Shown here: one piece after another, positions 51,670-59,238 of the stretch
Layout: every line of letters begins with the position of its first letter
How positions within the stretch are numbered: the stretch's first letter is position 1
NCBI RefSeq assembly: GCF_004919085.1
Contig: NZ_STGL01000008.1
Location: forward strand, 310,001 to 374,000
Reading direction: 5' to 3'
Length of the DNA stretch: 64,000 bases
Source: Nocardioides sp. GY 10127
GTDB lineage: Bacteria > Actinomycetota > Actinomycetes > Propionibacteriales > Nocardioidaceae
The notes under the pieces: model-generated
Told to the model about the DNA's origin: nothing
The model's database searches: none
The model's input: only the letters and a program-made list of their open reading frames with translations
Made by a program: the position numbers and the translations under genes

Positions 51670-53385
51670 ATGACGCCGCCAGAGGACACGCACGCCACCG
51701 GGCACGGCCACGGGCACGGCCACGGGCACGGGCACGGCCACGGGCACGGGCACGGGACGCCCCAGCCGCCCGTCGAGCTGCCGCCCGGGCCGCAGGACGT
51801 CGACGTCCTCGTGGTCGGCGGGGGCGCCGCCGGTCTGGCCGGCGCCCTCTCCCTGGCCCGCTCGCGCCGCTCCGTGCTGGTCGTCGACGCCGGCGAGCCG
51901 CGCAACGCCCCCGCCGAGGGCGTCCACAACCTGCTCACCCGCGACGGCACCGCGCCCGCCGAGCTCGCCCGCCTCGGGCGCGAGGAGGTGGAGCGGTTCG
52001 GCGCCGTGGTGGAGTCCGGACGCGTGAGCGCCGCCGCGCCGTGGCACCACCCGGGCACCGGGTTCGCCGTCACCGTCGAGGGCGCGGACGGCGGCAGCCG
52101 CACCGTGCTCGCGCGGCGGCTGCTGGTCACCACCGGCCTCGTCGACGAGCTGCCCGACGTGGCCGGGCTGGCCGAGCGCTGGGGTCGCGACGTCGTCCAC
52201 TGCCCCTTCTGCCACGGCTTCGAGGTGGCCGACCGGCGGCTCGTCGTGCTCGGGCTGACCCCGATGGCCGCGCACGCCGGGCTGCTGTGGCGGCAGTGGA
52301 GCGACGACGTCACGTTGGTGGTGCCCGCGGTCGAGGACGGCGGGCAGGCGCTGATCGACCCCCGCGGACCCGACGCCGAGCGGCTCGAGGCGCGCGGCGT
52401 GCGCACCGAGACCGGTCGCTGCGTCGAGGTCGTCGTGGAGGACGACCGCGTGGTCGGCGTCCTGCTCGACGACGGGCGGACGCTGCCCGCCGACGTCGTG
52501 GTCTGCCCCGGCACCATGACCGCCCGCAGCGACGTGCTCGCCGGGCTGGGCGTGCCGGTCGTGCCCTTCGAGGTGGGCGGGACGGCCTACGGCACCCGCG
52601 TGGAGGTCTCCCCCACCGCCGAGACCTCGGTGCCCGGCGTGTACGCCGCCGGCAACGTCACGGACCTGCACGCGCAGGTCGTGGGGGCGATGGCCGGGGG
52701 CGCGTGGGCGGGCGCGCAGATCACGGTCGACCTCGTCTCGGAGGACGCCGAGCGCGCCGTGACCGCGGCGCGGGCGCGGATCTTCGAGCGTCCCTCGTGG
52801 GAGGAGCGCTACGCCGGCGACGAGCACGTGTGGAGCGGGCGGGTGAACGCCGTCCTGGCCGACGAGGCGGCCGACCTGACCCCCGGGCGGGCCCTGGACA
52901 TCGGCTCCGGAGAGGGCGGCGACGCCCTGTGGCTGGCCGAGCGGGGCTGGCGCGTGACCGGGTTCGAGTTCTCCTCCACCGGACGGGCGCGGGCCGCGGC
53001 CGAGGCGGAGCGCCGCGGGCTCGGCGACCGCGTGGAGTGGCGCGACGTCGACGTCCGCACCTTCGACGCCGGCGAGGAGTCCTGGGACCTCGTCACCTGC
53101 CACTTCCTGCACCTGCCGGACGGCGGGATGGTCGAGGTGACCCGGCGGCTGGCCGCGGCCGTCGCCCCCGGCGGCACGCTGCTCGTCGTCGGCCACCACC
53201 CGGTCGACATGCCGCCGGGCTCCGGGCCGGGCCGCCACACCCACACCCCCGAGTCGCTCGTGCCGGCGCTCGACCCGGCCGTCTGGGACGTCCTGGCCGA
53301 GACCCGCGAGCGCGTCGCTCCGGCCCGCGACGGCTCCGGCGACCTCACCTGGCACGACGCCGTCCTGCGCGCCCGGCGCCGCTGA
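51670..53385 (+). CDS. Thioredoxin-reductase-like / SAM methyltransferase fusion with Gly-His tail
   Basis: 571 residues in three parts. Residues ~11-29 are nine Gly-His repeats, a potential Ni/Zn/Cu-binding tail. Residues ~37-360 are a TrxR-like flavoprotein: VDVLVVGGGAAGLAGALSLA (FAD), redox cysteines C178 and C181 in VVHCPFCHGFEVADRRLVVL, and VPGVYAAGNVTDLHAQVV (FAD). Residues ~375-571 are a class I methyltransferase: GRALDIGSGEGGDALWLAER, FEFSSTGRARAAAEAERRG, TCHFLHLPDGGMVEVTRRL. The FAD domain lacks an obvious NADPH GxGxxA after the CxxC, as in dithiol oxidases. CAGGCT six bases before the ATG supports this start. Substrate unknown. Confidence 0.88.
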   Translation: MTPPEDTHATGHGHGHGHGHGHGHGHGHGTPQPPVELPPGPQDVDVLVVGGGAAGLAGALSLARSRRSVLVVDAGEPRNAPAEGVHNLLTRDGTAPAELARLGREEVERFGAVVESGRVSAAAPWHHPGTGFAVTVEGADGGSRTVLARRLLVTTGLVDELPDVAGLAERWGRDVVHCPFCHGFEVADRRLVVLGLTPMAAHAGLLWRQWSDDVTLVVPAVEDGGQALIDPRGPDAERLEARGVRTETGRCVEVVVEDDRVVGVLLDDGRTLPADVVVCPGTMTARSDVLAGLGVPVVPFEVGGTAYGTRVEVSPTAETSVPGVYAAGNVTDLHAQVVGAMAGGAWAGAQITVDLVSEDAERAVTAARARIFERPSWEERYAGDEHVWSGRVNAVLADEAADLTPGRALDIGSGEGGDALWLAERGWRVTGFEFSSTGRARAAAEAERRGLGDRVEWRDVDVRTFDAGEESWDLVTCHFLHLPDGGMVEVTRRLAAAVAPGGTLLVVGHHPVDMPPGSGPGRHTHTPESLVPALDPAVWDVLAETRERVAPARDGSGDLTWHDAVLRARRR

Positions 53386-53410
53386 GCGGGGCCTCCCCTG
53401 GCCGGGGATA

Positions 53411-53465
53411 GTCCCTGACCAACGGACCCTTGATCCGCCTGTTCGGCGGTCCGTTGGTCAGGGAC
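53411..53465. repeat. 55-bp hairpin element (family 3), copy 1
   Basis: GTCCCTGACCAACGGACC and GGTCCGTTGGTCAGGGAC are perfect inverted arms around a 19-base loop. Flanking ATA/TAT extends the stem to 21 pairs (53408-53468). Lies between the fusion gene and the next gene on the same strand. Confidence 0.9.
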
Positions 53466-53547
53466 TATCGCCGGTTCCTGGCGCAGCAGCGTGGACGACG
53501 GGGGCCGGTGAGGGCCGAGGGGCCGGGCGCGGGGCATGCTGGGGGGC

Positions 53548-54204
53548 GTGAGCGAGCGCGAGGAGACGCAGCGGCTGGGCACCGAGCTGGCGGACTGGCT
53601 GGACGGGCTGGGCCTGCTGCCGCACCTGGCCGAGGCCGGGCTGCCGACGGTCGAGCGCACCGGCGCCGGGGTGCCGGTCTGGCGCGAGGCGGACGGCACG
53701 CCGCTCAGCCTCGAGCGGCTGCGCGAGCTCGAGACCGAGCTGCGCGGCCAGGGCGAGGACCCGCGGCACGCCGTGCCGGTCGGGCTCATCCAGGTGGCCC
53801 GTCGCGCCGAGACCCGCGCGCGGCTGCTCGCCTCCCCGACCCACACCTACGCCTCGCTCGCTGCCCTGCGCGGCGTGAGCGAGAACGCGGCGCGCTTCGC
53901 GGTCCACAAGGCCGCGCAGGAACGGCGGCTGCTGCTGGTGCCCGCGCCCGACGGCGGGGACGTCCTCGTGCCGGCCTTCCAGCTCCTCGAGGACGGCGAG
54001 CCGCGGCCCGAGCTCTCGCCGGTGCTCGAGCCGCTGCTGGCCGCGCAGGGCGACCCGTTCGCGGTCTGGTCGTGGCTCACGCAGCCGGCCGCGCTGCTGG
54101 GCGGCGCGGTGCCGGAGGTGCTGGCCACGGACCCCGACGAGGCGGACGTGGTCGTCACCGCCGCGATCCGGCTGGGCGAGCGGATGCGCGCGACGCCCCG
54201 CTGA
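53548..54204 (+). CDS. Unknown protein with MbcA/ParS-like toxin-binding C-terminus
   Basis: 218 residues. Central part LASPTHTYASLAALRGVSEN then AARFAVHKAAQERRLLLVP looks like a winged helix. The C-terminus DPFAVWSWLTQPAALLGGAV followed by PEVLATDPDEADVVVTAAIR resembles the ParS/MbcA (DUF2384) domain of Xre-type antitoxins. No RES-domain toxin gene is adjacent. CATGCT seven bases before the GTG suggests the start; an ATG four codons upstream is also open. Confidence 0.6.
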   Translation: MSEREETQRLGTELADWLDGLGLLPHLAEAGLPTVERTGAGVPVWREADGTPLSLERLRELETELRGQGEDPRHAVPVGLIQVARRAETRARLLASPTHTYASLAALRGVSENAARFAVHKAAQERRLLLVPAPDGGDVLVPAFQLLEDGEPRPELSPVLEPLLAAQGDPFAVWSWLTQPAALLGGAVPEVLATDPDEADVVVTAAIRLGERMRATPR

Positions 54205-54258
54205 CGCGGGTGCGTCGGCGGGGCGGCCCCTCAGGGCGTCCGGGGGTGCGCCGGCGGG

Positions 54259-54729
54259 TCAGCTACCGCTGACCGAGTTCCCGAACTCCTGGGTGCAGGA
54301 GTCGATGGCGGCCTGGTCGCTGCCGGCCTGGGTCAGGCAGTCCTGGAGGTTCTGCACCGAGTCGGACTGGAAGAACGCCACACCGGCCGCCAGGACGGCG
54401 CCGCCGATGAGGATGCTGACGAGGCCCAGCAGCCAGCCGATGACGGCCATCGCCCGGCCGCTCGCGCGGCCCTTCTTCGCCTTGCTCGAGGCCACCAGGC
54501 CGAGCACGAGGGCGATGAGTCCGCCGATGATGCCGCCGACAACGGTCCACGACAGCAGGAACGCCAGGATGCCGACGGCCAGGGCCGCGATCGCGAGGCC
54601 GGGTCCGCCGCGCTTCTCGGTCGCCGGGGCGCCGTGGCCGGCCGCGTAGGCCGCGTGGTTCTCGTGGGTGGGGGCGGTGCCCGCCTCGGTGGGGTACGGG
54701 GTCTCGCCGGTCTGCTGCTCGCCGCTCAT
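54259..54729 (-). CDS. DUF4190-domain membrane protein
   Basis: 156 residues. After a polar N-terminus, GLAIAALAVGILAFLLSWTV, VGGIIGGLIALVLGLVASSK and MAVIGWLLGLVSILIGGAVL form the two to three hydrophobic segments and KAKKG loop of DUF4190. A short extracytoplasmic tail follows with two cysteines (QDCLTQAG, DSCTQEFG) likely to form a disulfide. Function unknown. A shorter relative lies 270 bases upstream. Confidence 0.85.
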   Translation of the reverse strand: MSGEQQTGETPYPTEAGTAPTHENHAAYAAGHGAPATEKRGGPGLAIAALAVGILAFLLSWTVVGGIIGGLIALVLGLVASSKAKKGRASGRAMAVIGWLLGLVSILIGGAVLAAGVAFFQSDSVQNLQDCLTQAGSDQAAIDSCTQEFGNSVSGS

Positions 54730-54861
54730 CGTCGCTCCTGGTCCTCGGAGTGGTCCGGGTCGGTGGTCATGACTGTCAGTGCTGCAGGCGTCCTGCTACC
54801 CGGAACGCCGGACCTCGACACCACCCCTCCCGTCGGACCGCCCTCCGCGGCCGCTGCCCCC

Positions 54862-54971
54862 GGACGTCATCCATCCCGGCTCAATCCAGGGCCGACTCGT
54901 ATGACCTCCCGCCGGCAGGGTGCAGACGTCATCCATCCCGGCGCGATCCAGGGCCGACTCGTATGACGTCC
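54862..54971. repeat. Pair of 48-bp family 1 elements
   Basis: Copies at 54862-54909 and 54924-54971, same orientation, 14 bases apart, between two DUF4190 genes. Ends GGACGTCATCC / GTATGACCTCC and AGACGTCATCC / GTATGACGTCC. Confidence 0.85.
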
Positions 54972-54999
54972 CGGGGGCAGCGGGGCAGCGGGACGCGCG

Positions 55000-55314
55000 T
55001 CAGCGGGTGATCTGCCAGCGCAGCCAGGCGTCCAGGAGCAGCGCCCCGCCGGCGACGGCGGTCGCGATGAGTCCGAGGACCCACCCGACGATCGCGCCGA
55101 GTCGTCCGGTCGCGAGACCCCGGCCGGACCGCCACGTCCCCGTGCCCCCCAGGCCGATGGCGACGAGGCCGAGCACGAGGCCCGGCACGCCCGTCCACGA
55201 GAGCAGGACGCCGAGGAGGCCGGCGACGATCGAGCCGACCGCCCACGCCGGGCCACCGGCGCCGGTGGCGGCGGGCGGGAAGGGGTCCCGGGAGGCGTCG
55301 TCGGGGGCGTCCAC
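55000..55314 (-). CDS. DUF4190-domain small membrane protein
   Basis: 104 residues with AWAVGSIVAGLLGVLLSWTG, PGLVLGLVAIGLGGTGTWRS and GAIVGWVLGLIATAVAGGAL, and a short basic C-terminus. Same fold as the 156-residue neighbour but without the cysteine tail, suggesting an old duplication split by repeat elements. Confidence 0.8.
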   Translation of the reverse strand: MDAPDDASRDPFPPAATGAGGPAWAVGSIVAGLLGVLLSWTGVPGLVLGLVAIGLGGTGTWRSGRGLATGRLGAIVGWVLGLIATAVAGGALLLDAWLRWQITR

Positions 55315-55460
55315 GGAGGCGAGCCTACGCAGGGCGGTCCTCGGCCGGGCGCCGAGCCGGCGCGCGGCGCGGTTGCGCGAGACGCGGGACGGGGGACGCG
55401 TGAGCAGCCTCTCGCCCGCTGCCCACCCGAGCGGACAGGTCCGGCGTCGGCACCCGGAAC

Positions 55461-55466
55461 TACGAT
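55461..55466 (+). promoter_or_regulatory. -10 box TACGAT, leaderless promoter
   Basis: Ends six bases before the GTG at 55473; heads the phosphodiesterase-MBL-DedA operon. Confidence 0.5.
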
Positions 55467-55472
55467 CGGCAG

Positions 55473-57746
55473 GTGGGGCAACGGCAGGGGCAGGACCAGC
55501 GGGAACGGGCCGGCGACGAGCGGTCGCTGACGCGCACGCGCTGGCGTCGGGCCCGGCTGGGCGCGACCCGGCTGGCCCGGTTCCGTCCCTCGCGATCCTG
55601 GGCCCTCGACGTCGTCCGCTCGTTCGTCGTCTCGTTCCTCGCCCTCACCCTCAGCCTCTGGGCGCTGCCCGGCACGCAGGCGGACCACGGCGCCGAGTCG
55701 GTGGCGGCGCTGGCCGTCGGGGTGCTGGTCGTCGGCGCCCTGCTGCGCCCCCTGCTCACGCGCCTGACGGTGCTCACCGGCGTCGTCGGGCTGCTGCTCG
55801 CCGGCCTGCTCACCCAGGCCCTCGTGCTCGCGGTGGCCCTCGCGGTCATCCCGACGGTCGACCCGTTCCCGTGGCCCGAGATCCTGCTGGCGTCCTGGAG
55901 CGCGGCGGTGGCCGCGGCGGGCGTGAACTGGCTCTTCGACGCCAGCGGCGACGAGGCGTTCCTCGGCCAGGTGCTGCGCCGCGCGACCCAGGGCTCGGGA
56001 CACCCGGGCCACGCGGGCGCCGGACTGCTCGTCGTCCAGCTCGACGGCGTCTCGGAGCCGCTGCTGCGGCAGGCGGTGGTCTCCGGCGCGGTGCCGACCG
56101 TCTCGCGCTGGCTGCGCTCGGGCGACTACCGGCTGCGGCGCTGGCACACCGGCATCCCCTCGACCACCCCCGCGGGCCAGGCCGTGCTGCTGCACGGAGA
56201 CGACACCTCCGTGCCCGGGTACCGCTGGTGGGACAAGGACCTCGGCCGCCTCCTCGTCGTCAGCAAGCAGCCGGACCTGGCGGTGATCCAGCCGCGGCTC
56301 TCCGCGACGTCCGGGCACCGCGGCCTGCTCGCCGACGGCGGCGCGAGCGTCGCCGTCCTCTTCTCCGGGGACGCCCCCACCAAGCTGCTCACGATGAGCG
56401 AGGCCGGCCTGCCCCGTGGCGGACGTGGCGCGGCCGCGTTCGCCACCTATCGCTCCGGCTTCCTGCGCTCGATCGTGCTGTTCGTCGGGCAGATCGTCAC
56501 CGAGCTGCACCAGGCGCGGCGCCAGCGCATCCGCGGCGTCGAGCCCCGCGTGAGCCGGCTGGGACCGTTCCTCTTCCTGCGCGGCCTCACGACCGTCGTC
56601 CTGCGGGACCTGAACCTGTCGATCGTCGCCGACCTGATGACCTCCGGGACGCCCGCGATCTTCGTGGACTTCGTCGACTACGACGAGGTCGCCCACCACG
56701 CCGGCCCGAGCCGGCCGGAGTCGATGCGGGTGCTGGAGAACCTCGACCGCACCCTCCAGCTCTTCACCGACATCGCCGCCGAGGCCGACCGCGCCTACGA
56801 GATCGTCGTCGTCTCCGACCACGGCCAGGCCCAGGGCCGCACCTTCGAGCAGCTCACCGGGCGTCCGCTGCGCGACGTCGTGCAGGGGCTCGCGGGGGCC
56901 TGCGAGCCCAGCGGGCCGCTGGCCACGCAGGCGGGGGCGGCCCAGGCGGCGGCGCAGGCGGCGGCGGAGGGGCTCCTGGACGGCGGGGAGCGGATGCTCC
57001 CGGCCTCGCTGCTGCTCGCCGGGGGCTCCCGCAGCCAGCAGGCCGCGGCCCGGGCCGTCACCGGTGCCGCCGAGCGCAGCCGCGCCCGGCACGCCGAGCA
57101 GCCCGCGTCCCCGATCGTCGTGGCGGCCTCCGGCGGTCTGGCCCACGTCTACCGCACCGACCTGCCCGGACGCCTCACACACGACGACCTCGCCCGCCTC
57201 CATCCCGCCCTCGTCGACGGCCTCGCGCACCAGGAGGGCATCGGGCTCGTGGTCACCCGCACCGGCGGTGGCCACCTGCGGGTCACCGGCCCGACCGGCT
57301 GGAGGCTGGTGCGGCCCGGCCCCGAGGACGTGCTGGTGGAGGGCGGCGAGGGCCCCGACCCGCTCACGCCGTTCGGCCCCCTGGCCGCCGCGGACCTGCT
57401 CGAGCTCGAGGGCAAGGACGGCGTCGGCGACCTGGTGCTGCTGGGGGCCTGCGACCCCGACCTCGGCGAGGTGGTCGCCTTCGAGGAGCTGGTGGGCAGC
57501 CACGGCGGCGTGGGCGGCGACCAGACCGAGGCGCTCTTCCTCCACCCCGCCTCCTGGGACGTGCCGGACGCGGCGCTGCGCGGCGTCGACGTGCACGCCG
57601 CGCTCGTCCACCGGCTCGAGCAGCTCGGGCTGCGCCCCGGCACGCCGGACGCGGGTCCCGCGGCGCGGACGGCCCGCGAGTCTCCCCAGGCACCCGAGGC
57701 TCCCCAGGCACCCGAGACGCCCCAGGCCCCCGAGGTCGTCGCATGA
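55473..57746 (+). CDS. Membrane-anchored alkaline-phosphatase-superfamily phosphodiesterase
   Basis: 757 residues. Three hydrophobic segments at ~45-130 (VVRSFVVSFLALTLSLWALP; GVLVVGALLRPLLTRLTVLT; VVGLLLAGLLTQALVLAVAL) resemble phage-holin-like membrane domains. The catalytic domain begins AGAGLLVVQLDGVSEPLL (metal Asp), nucleophile Thr in HTGIPSTTPAGQ, FVDFVDYDEVAHHAGPSRPE (Asp/His) and EIVVVSDHGQAQGRTF (Asp-His). It ends with a Pro/Glu-rich tail (QAPEAPQAPETPQAPE). Predicted phosphodiester or phosphomonoester hydrolase acting on a nucleotide, lipid or envelope polymer. Overlaps the MBL gene start by four bases. Confidence 0.85.
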   Translation: MGQRQGQDQRERAGDERSLTRTRWRRARLGATRLARFRPSRSWALDVVRSFVVSFLALTLSLWALPGTQADHGAESVAALAVGVLVVGALLRPLLTRLTVLTGVVGLLLAGLLTQALVLAVALAVIPTVDPFPWPEILLASWSAAVAAAGVNWLFDASGDEAFLGQVLRRATQGSGHPGHAGAGLLVVQLDGVSEPLLRQAVVSGAVPTVSRWLRSGDYRLRRWHTGIPSTTPAGQAVLLHGDDTSVPGYRWWDKDLGRLLVVSKQPDLAVIQPRLSATSGHRGLLADGGASVAVLFSGDAPTKLLTMSEAGLPRGGRGAAAFATYRSGFLRSIVLFVGQIVTELHQARRQRIRGVEPRVSRLGPFLFLRGLTTVVLRDLNLSIVADLMTSGTPAIFVDFVDYDEVAHHAGPSRPESMRVLENLDRTLQLFTDIAAEADRAYEIVVVSDHGQAQGRTFEQLTGRPLRDVVQGLAGACEPSGPLATQAGAAQAAAQAAAEGLLDGGERMLPASLLLAGGSRSQQAAARAVTGAAERSRARHAEQPASPIVVAASGGLAHVYRTDLPGRLTHDDLARLHPALVDGLAHQEGIGLVVTRTGGGHLRVTGPTGWRLVRPGPEDVLVEGGEGPDPLTPFGPLAAADLLELEGKDGVGDLVLLGACDPDLGEVVAFEELVGSHGGVGGDQTEALFLHPASWDVPDAALRGVDVHAALVHRLEQLGLRPGTPDAGPAARTARESPQAPEAPQAPETPQAPEVVA

Positions 57747-58537
57747 GCGTGCCGCTGACCTGGTGGGGGCACGCGTCCGCCACCGCCGAGCCGGGCGGCG
57801 CCCGCGTCCTGCTCGACCCCGTGCTCGACGACCGGCTGCACCACCTGCGCCGCCGCACGCCCACGCCCGGCGTCGACGCGCACGAGGCGGACGTCGTCCT
57901 GCTCTCCCACCTGCACGCCGACCACTTCCACGTGCCGTCGCTGCGCCGGCTGGTGCCCGGCGCGGTCGTCCTCGTCCCGGACGGCGGGCAGAAGCTGCTC
58001 GGGGCCGGCCTGCGCGGCTGCGCGGTGCGGGGCGTGGTGCCCGGCGACGTGGTCGAGCTGACCACCGCCGGCGGGGTGGCCGTGACCGTCACGGTCCTGC
58101 CGGCCACCCACGACGGGCGGCGGCTGCCGCTGCCCCGCTCGCTGGTCGCCCCGGCGATCGGCTTCCACGTGGCGGCGGGCGGCCGGTCCGTGTGGTTCCC
58201 GGGCGACACCGAGCTGGACGACGTCCTGCGCCGGACGCTGCACGACCTCGCCCCCGTCGACCTCGCCCTCCCGCCCGTGGGCGGGTGGGGGCCGAGCCTG
58301 GACGAGGGCCACATGGGTCCCGAGGACGCCGCGGAGGCCGTGTCGCTGCTCGGCGCCGCGGCCGCGGTCCCCGTGCACTGGGGGACGTTCTGGCCGATCG
58401 GGCTGCAGCGGCTCGCGCCCGGGACGTTCCACCGTTTCTTCGCCACGCCCGGGGAGCGCTTCGTCGCGTCGATGGGTCGCTGGGCGCCCCGGACCCGCGC
58501 CGTGATCGCGCGCCACGGCGAGCGGCTCGTGCCGTGA
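57743..58537 (+). CDS. Metallo-beta-lactamase fold hydrolase (UlaG/NAPE-PLD-like)
   Basis: 264 residues: LTWWGHASATAEPGGARVLL, metal motif VVLLSHLHADHFHVPSLRRL (HxHxDH), PATHDGRRLPLPR, VWFPGDTELDD (Asp) and VPVHWGTFWPIGL (His). The WGHAS opening and the GTFWPIG ending are typical of the lipid- and sugar-phosphate-acting branch. The ATG overlaps the upstream stop and the stop overlaps the DedA GTG, so it is the middle gene of a tight operon. Confidence 0.88.
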   Translation: MSVPLTWWGHASATAEPGGARVLLDPVLDDRLHHLRRRTPTPGVDAHEADVVLLSHLHADHFHVPSLRRLVPGAVVLVPDGGQKLLGAGLRGCAVRGVVPGDVVELTTAGGVAVTVTVLPATHDGRRLPLPRSLVAPAIGFHVAAGGRSVWFPGDTELDDVLRRTLHDLAPVDLALPPVGGWGPSLDEGHMGPEDAAEAVSLLGAAAAVPVHWGTFWPIGLQRLAPGTFHRFFATPGERFVASMGRWAPRTRAVIARHGERLVP

Positions 58538-59166
58538 TCGACCAGGTGACGCCGTGGGCGCTGCTGGTGCTCGCGGCCGTGGTGGCGTTCGGGGCCGTGC
58601 TGCCCGTCGTCCCCACCGGGGCGGCGGTCTCGGCGGCCGCCGTCCTGGCCGTCGACACCCACGTGTGGGAGGTCGTGCCGGTGGTGGTGGCCGGGGCCGT
58701 CGGTGCCTACGCCGGCGACCTCGTCGTCTACGCCGCGCTGCTCGTCGCCGGGACGGGGCTGGCCGAGCGGGCCGGCTGGCTCGAGGAGGGGACCGCCCAC
58801 GACCGGCTGGAGACGCTCCGGGCACGGATCGAGCGGCACGAGCTGCGCACGCTGCTGGTCTCGCGGCTGGTGCCGGGCGGGCGCGTGCCCGTGCTGCTCG
58901 TCGCCGCGCTGACCGGCTACCCCTGGTACCGGTTCGCCTCGGCCGCCGTCGGGGCCGCGTCCCTCTGGTCCCTCTGCTACGCCAGCGTGGGCGTGCTCGG
59001 CTCGTTCCTGCCGCACCAGGAGGTCGCCCTCGCGGTGGTCGTGGTCGCCGCGCTGCTGCTGAGCTCGGTGCCCGGGCTGGCCCGGCGGTGGTCGGCGCGG
59101 GGCGGGGACGTCGGCGAGGGACTGGACGAGCAGGCGGGCCGCTCCCCGAGGGAACGGCCCGCCTGA
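58534..59166 (+). CDS. DedA-family membrane protein
   Basis: 210 residues, five hydrophobic segments. The SNARE-associated/VTT core is visible: GAYAGDLVVYAALLVAGTGL, ERHELRTLLVSRLVPGGRVP, VLLVAALTGYPWYRFASAAV and GAASLWSLCYASVGVLGSFL. The E..FxR..P motif is represented by LVSRLVPGGR. DedA proteins recycle undecaprenyl phosphate or scramble lipids. The GTG start overlaps the MBL stop. Confidence 0.88.
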   Translation: MIDQVTPWALLVLAAVVAFGAVLPVVPTGAAVSAAAVLAVDTHVWEVVPVVVAGAVGAYAGDLVVYAALLVAGTGLAERAGWLEEGTAHDRLETLRARIERHELRTLLVSRLVPGGRVPVLLVAALTGYPWYRFASAAVGAASLWSLCYASVGVLGSFLPHQEVALAVVVVAALLLSSVPGLARRWSARGGDVGEGLDEQAGRSPRERPA

Positions 59167-59191
59167 TCACGCCCCGGCCGGTGCGGCCGGG
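59134..59191 (+). terminator. Tandem stem-loops ending the phosphodiesterase operon
   Basis: GCGGGCCGCTCCC/GGGAACGGCCCGC (59134-59162, one mismatch), inside the last DedA codons, then CCCGGCC-GGTGC-GGCCGGG at about 59173-59191. A short run of GCTTGCTTCCTG-type repeats follows (59195-59237). Confidence 0.6.
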
Positions 59192-59238
59192 TGGTGCTTG
59201 CTTGCTTCCTGGTTGCTTCCTGCTTGCTTCCCGCTGCG

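Noticed and set aside
54920..58537. 1205-codon plus-strand open frame
   Set aside because: Arg/Pro-rich shadow of the phosphodiesterase gene that merges into the real MBL frame. The recognisable proteins are the 55473 and 57743 genes.
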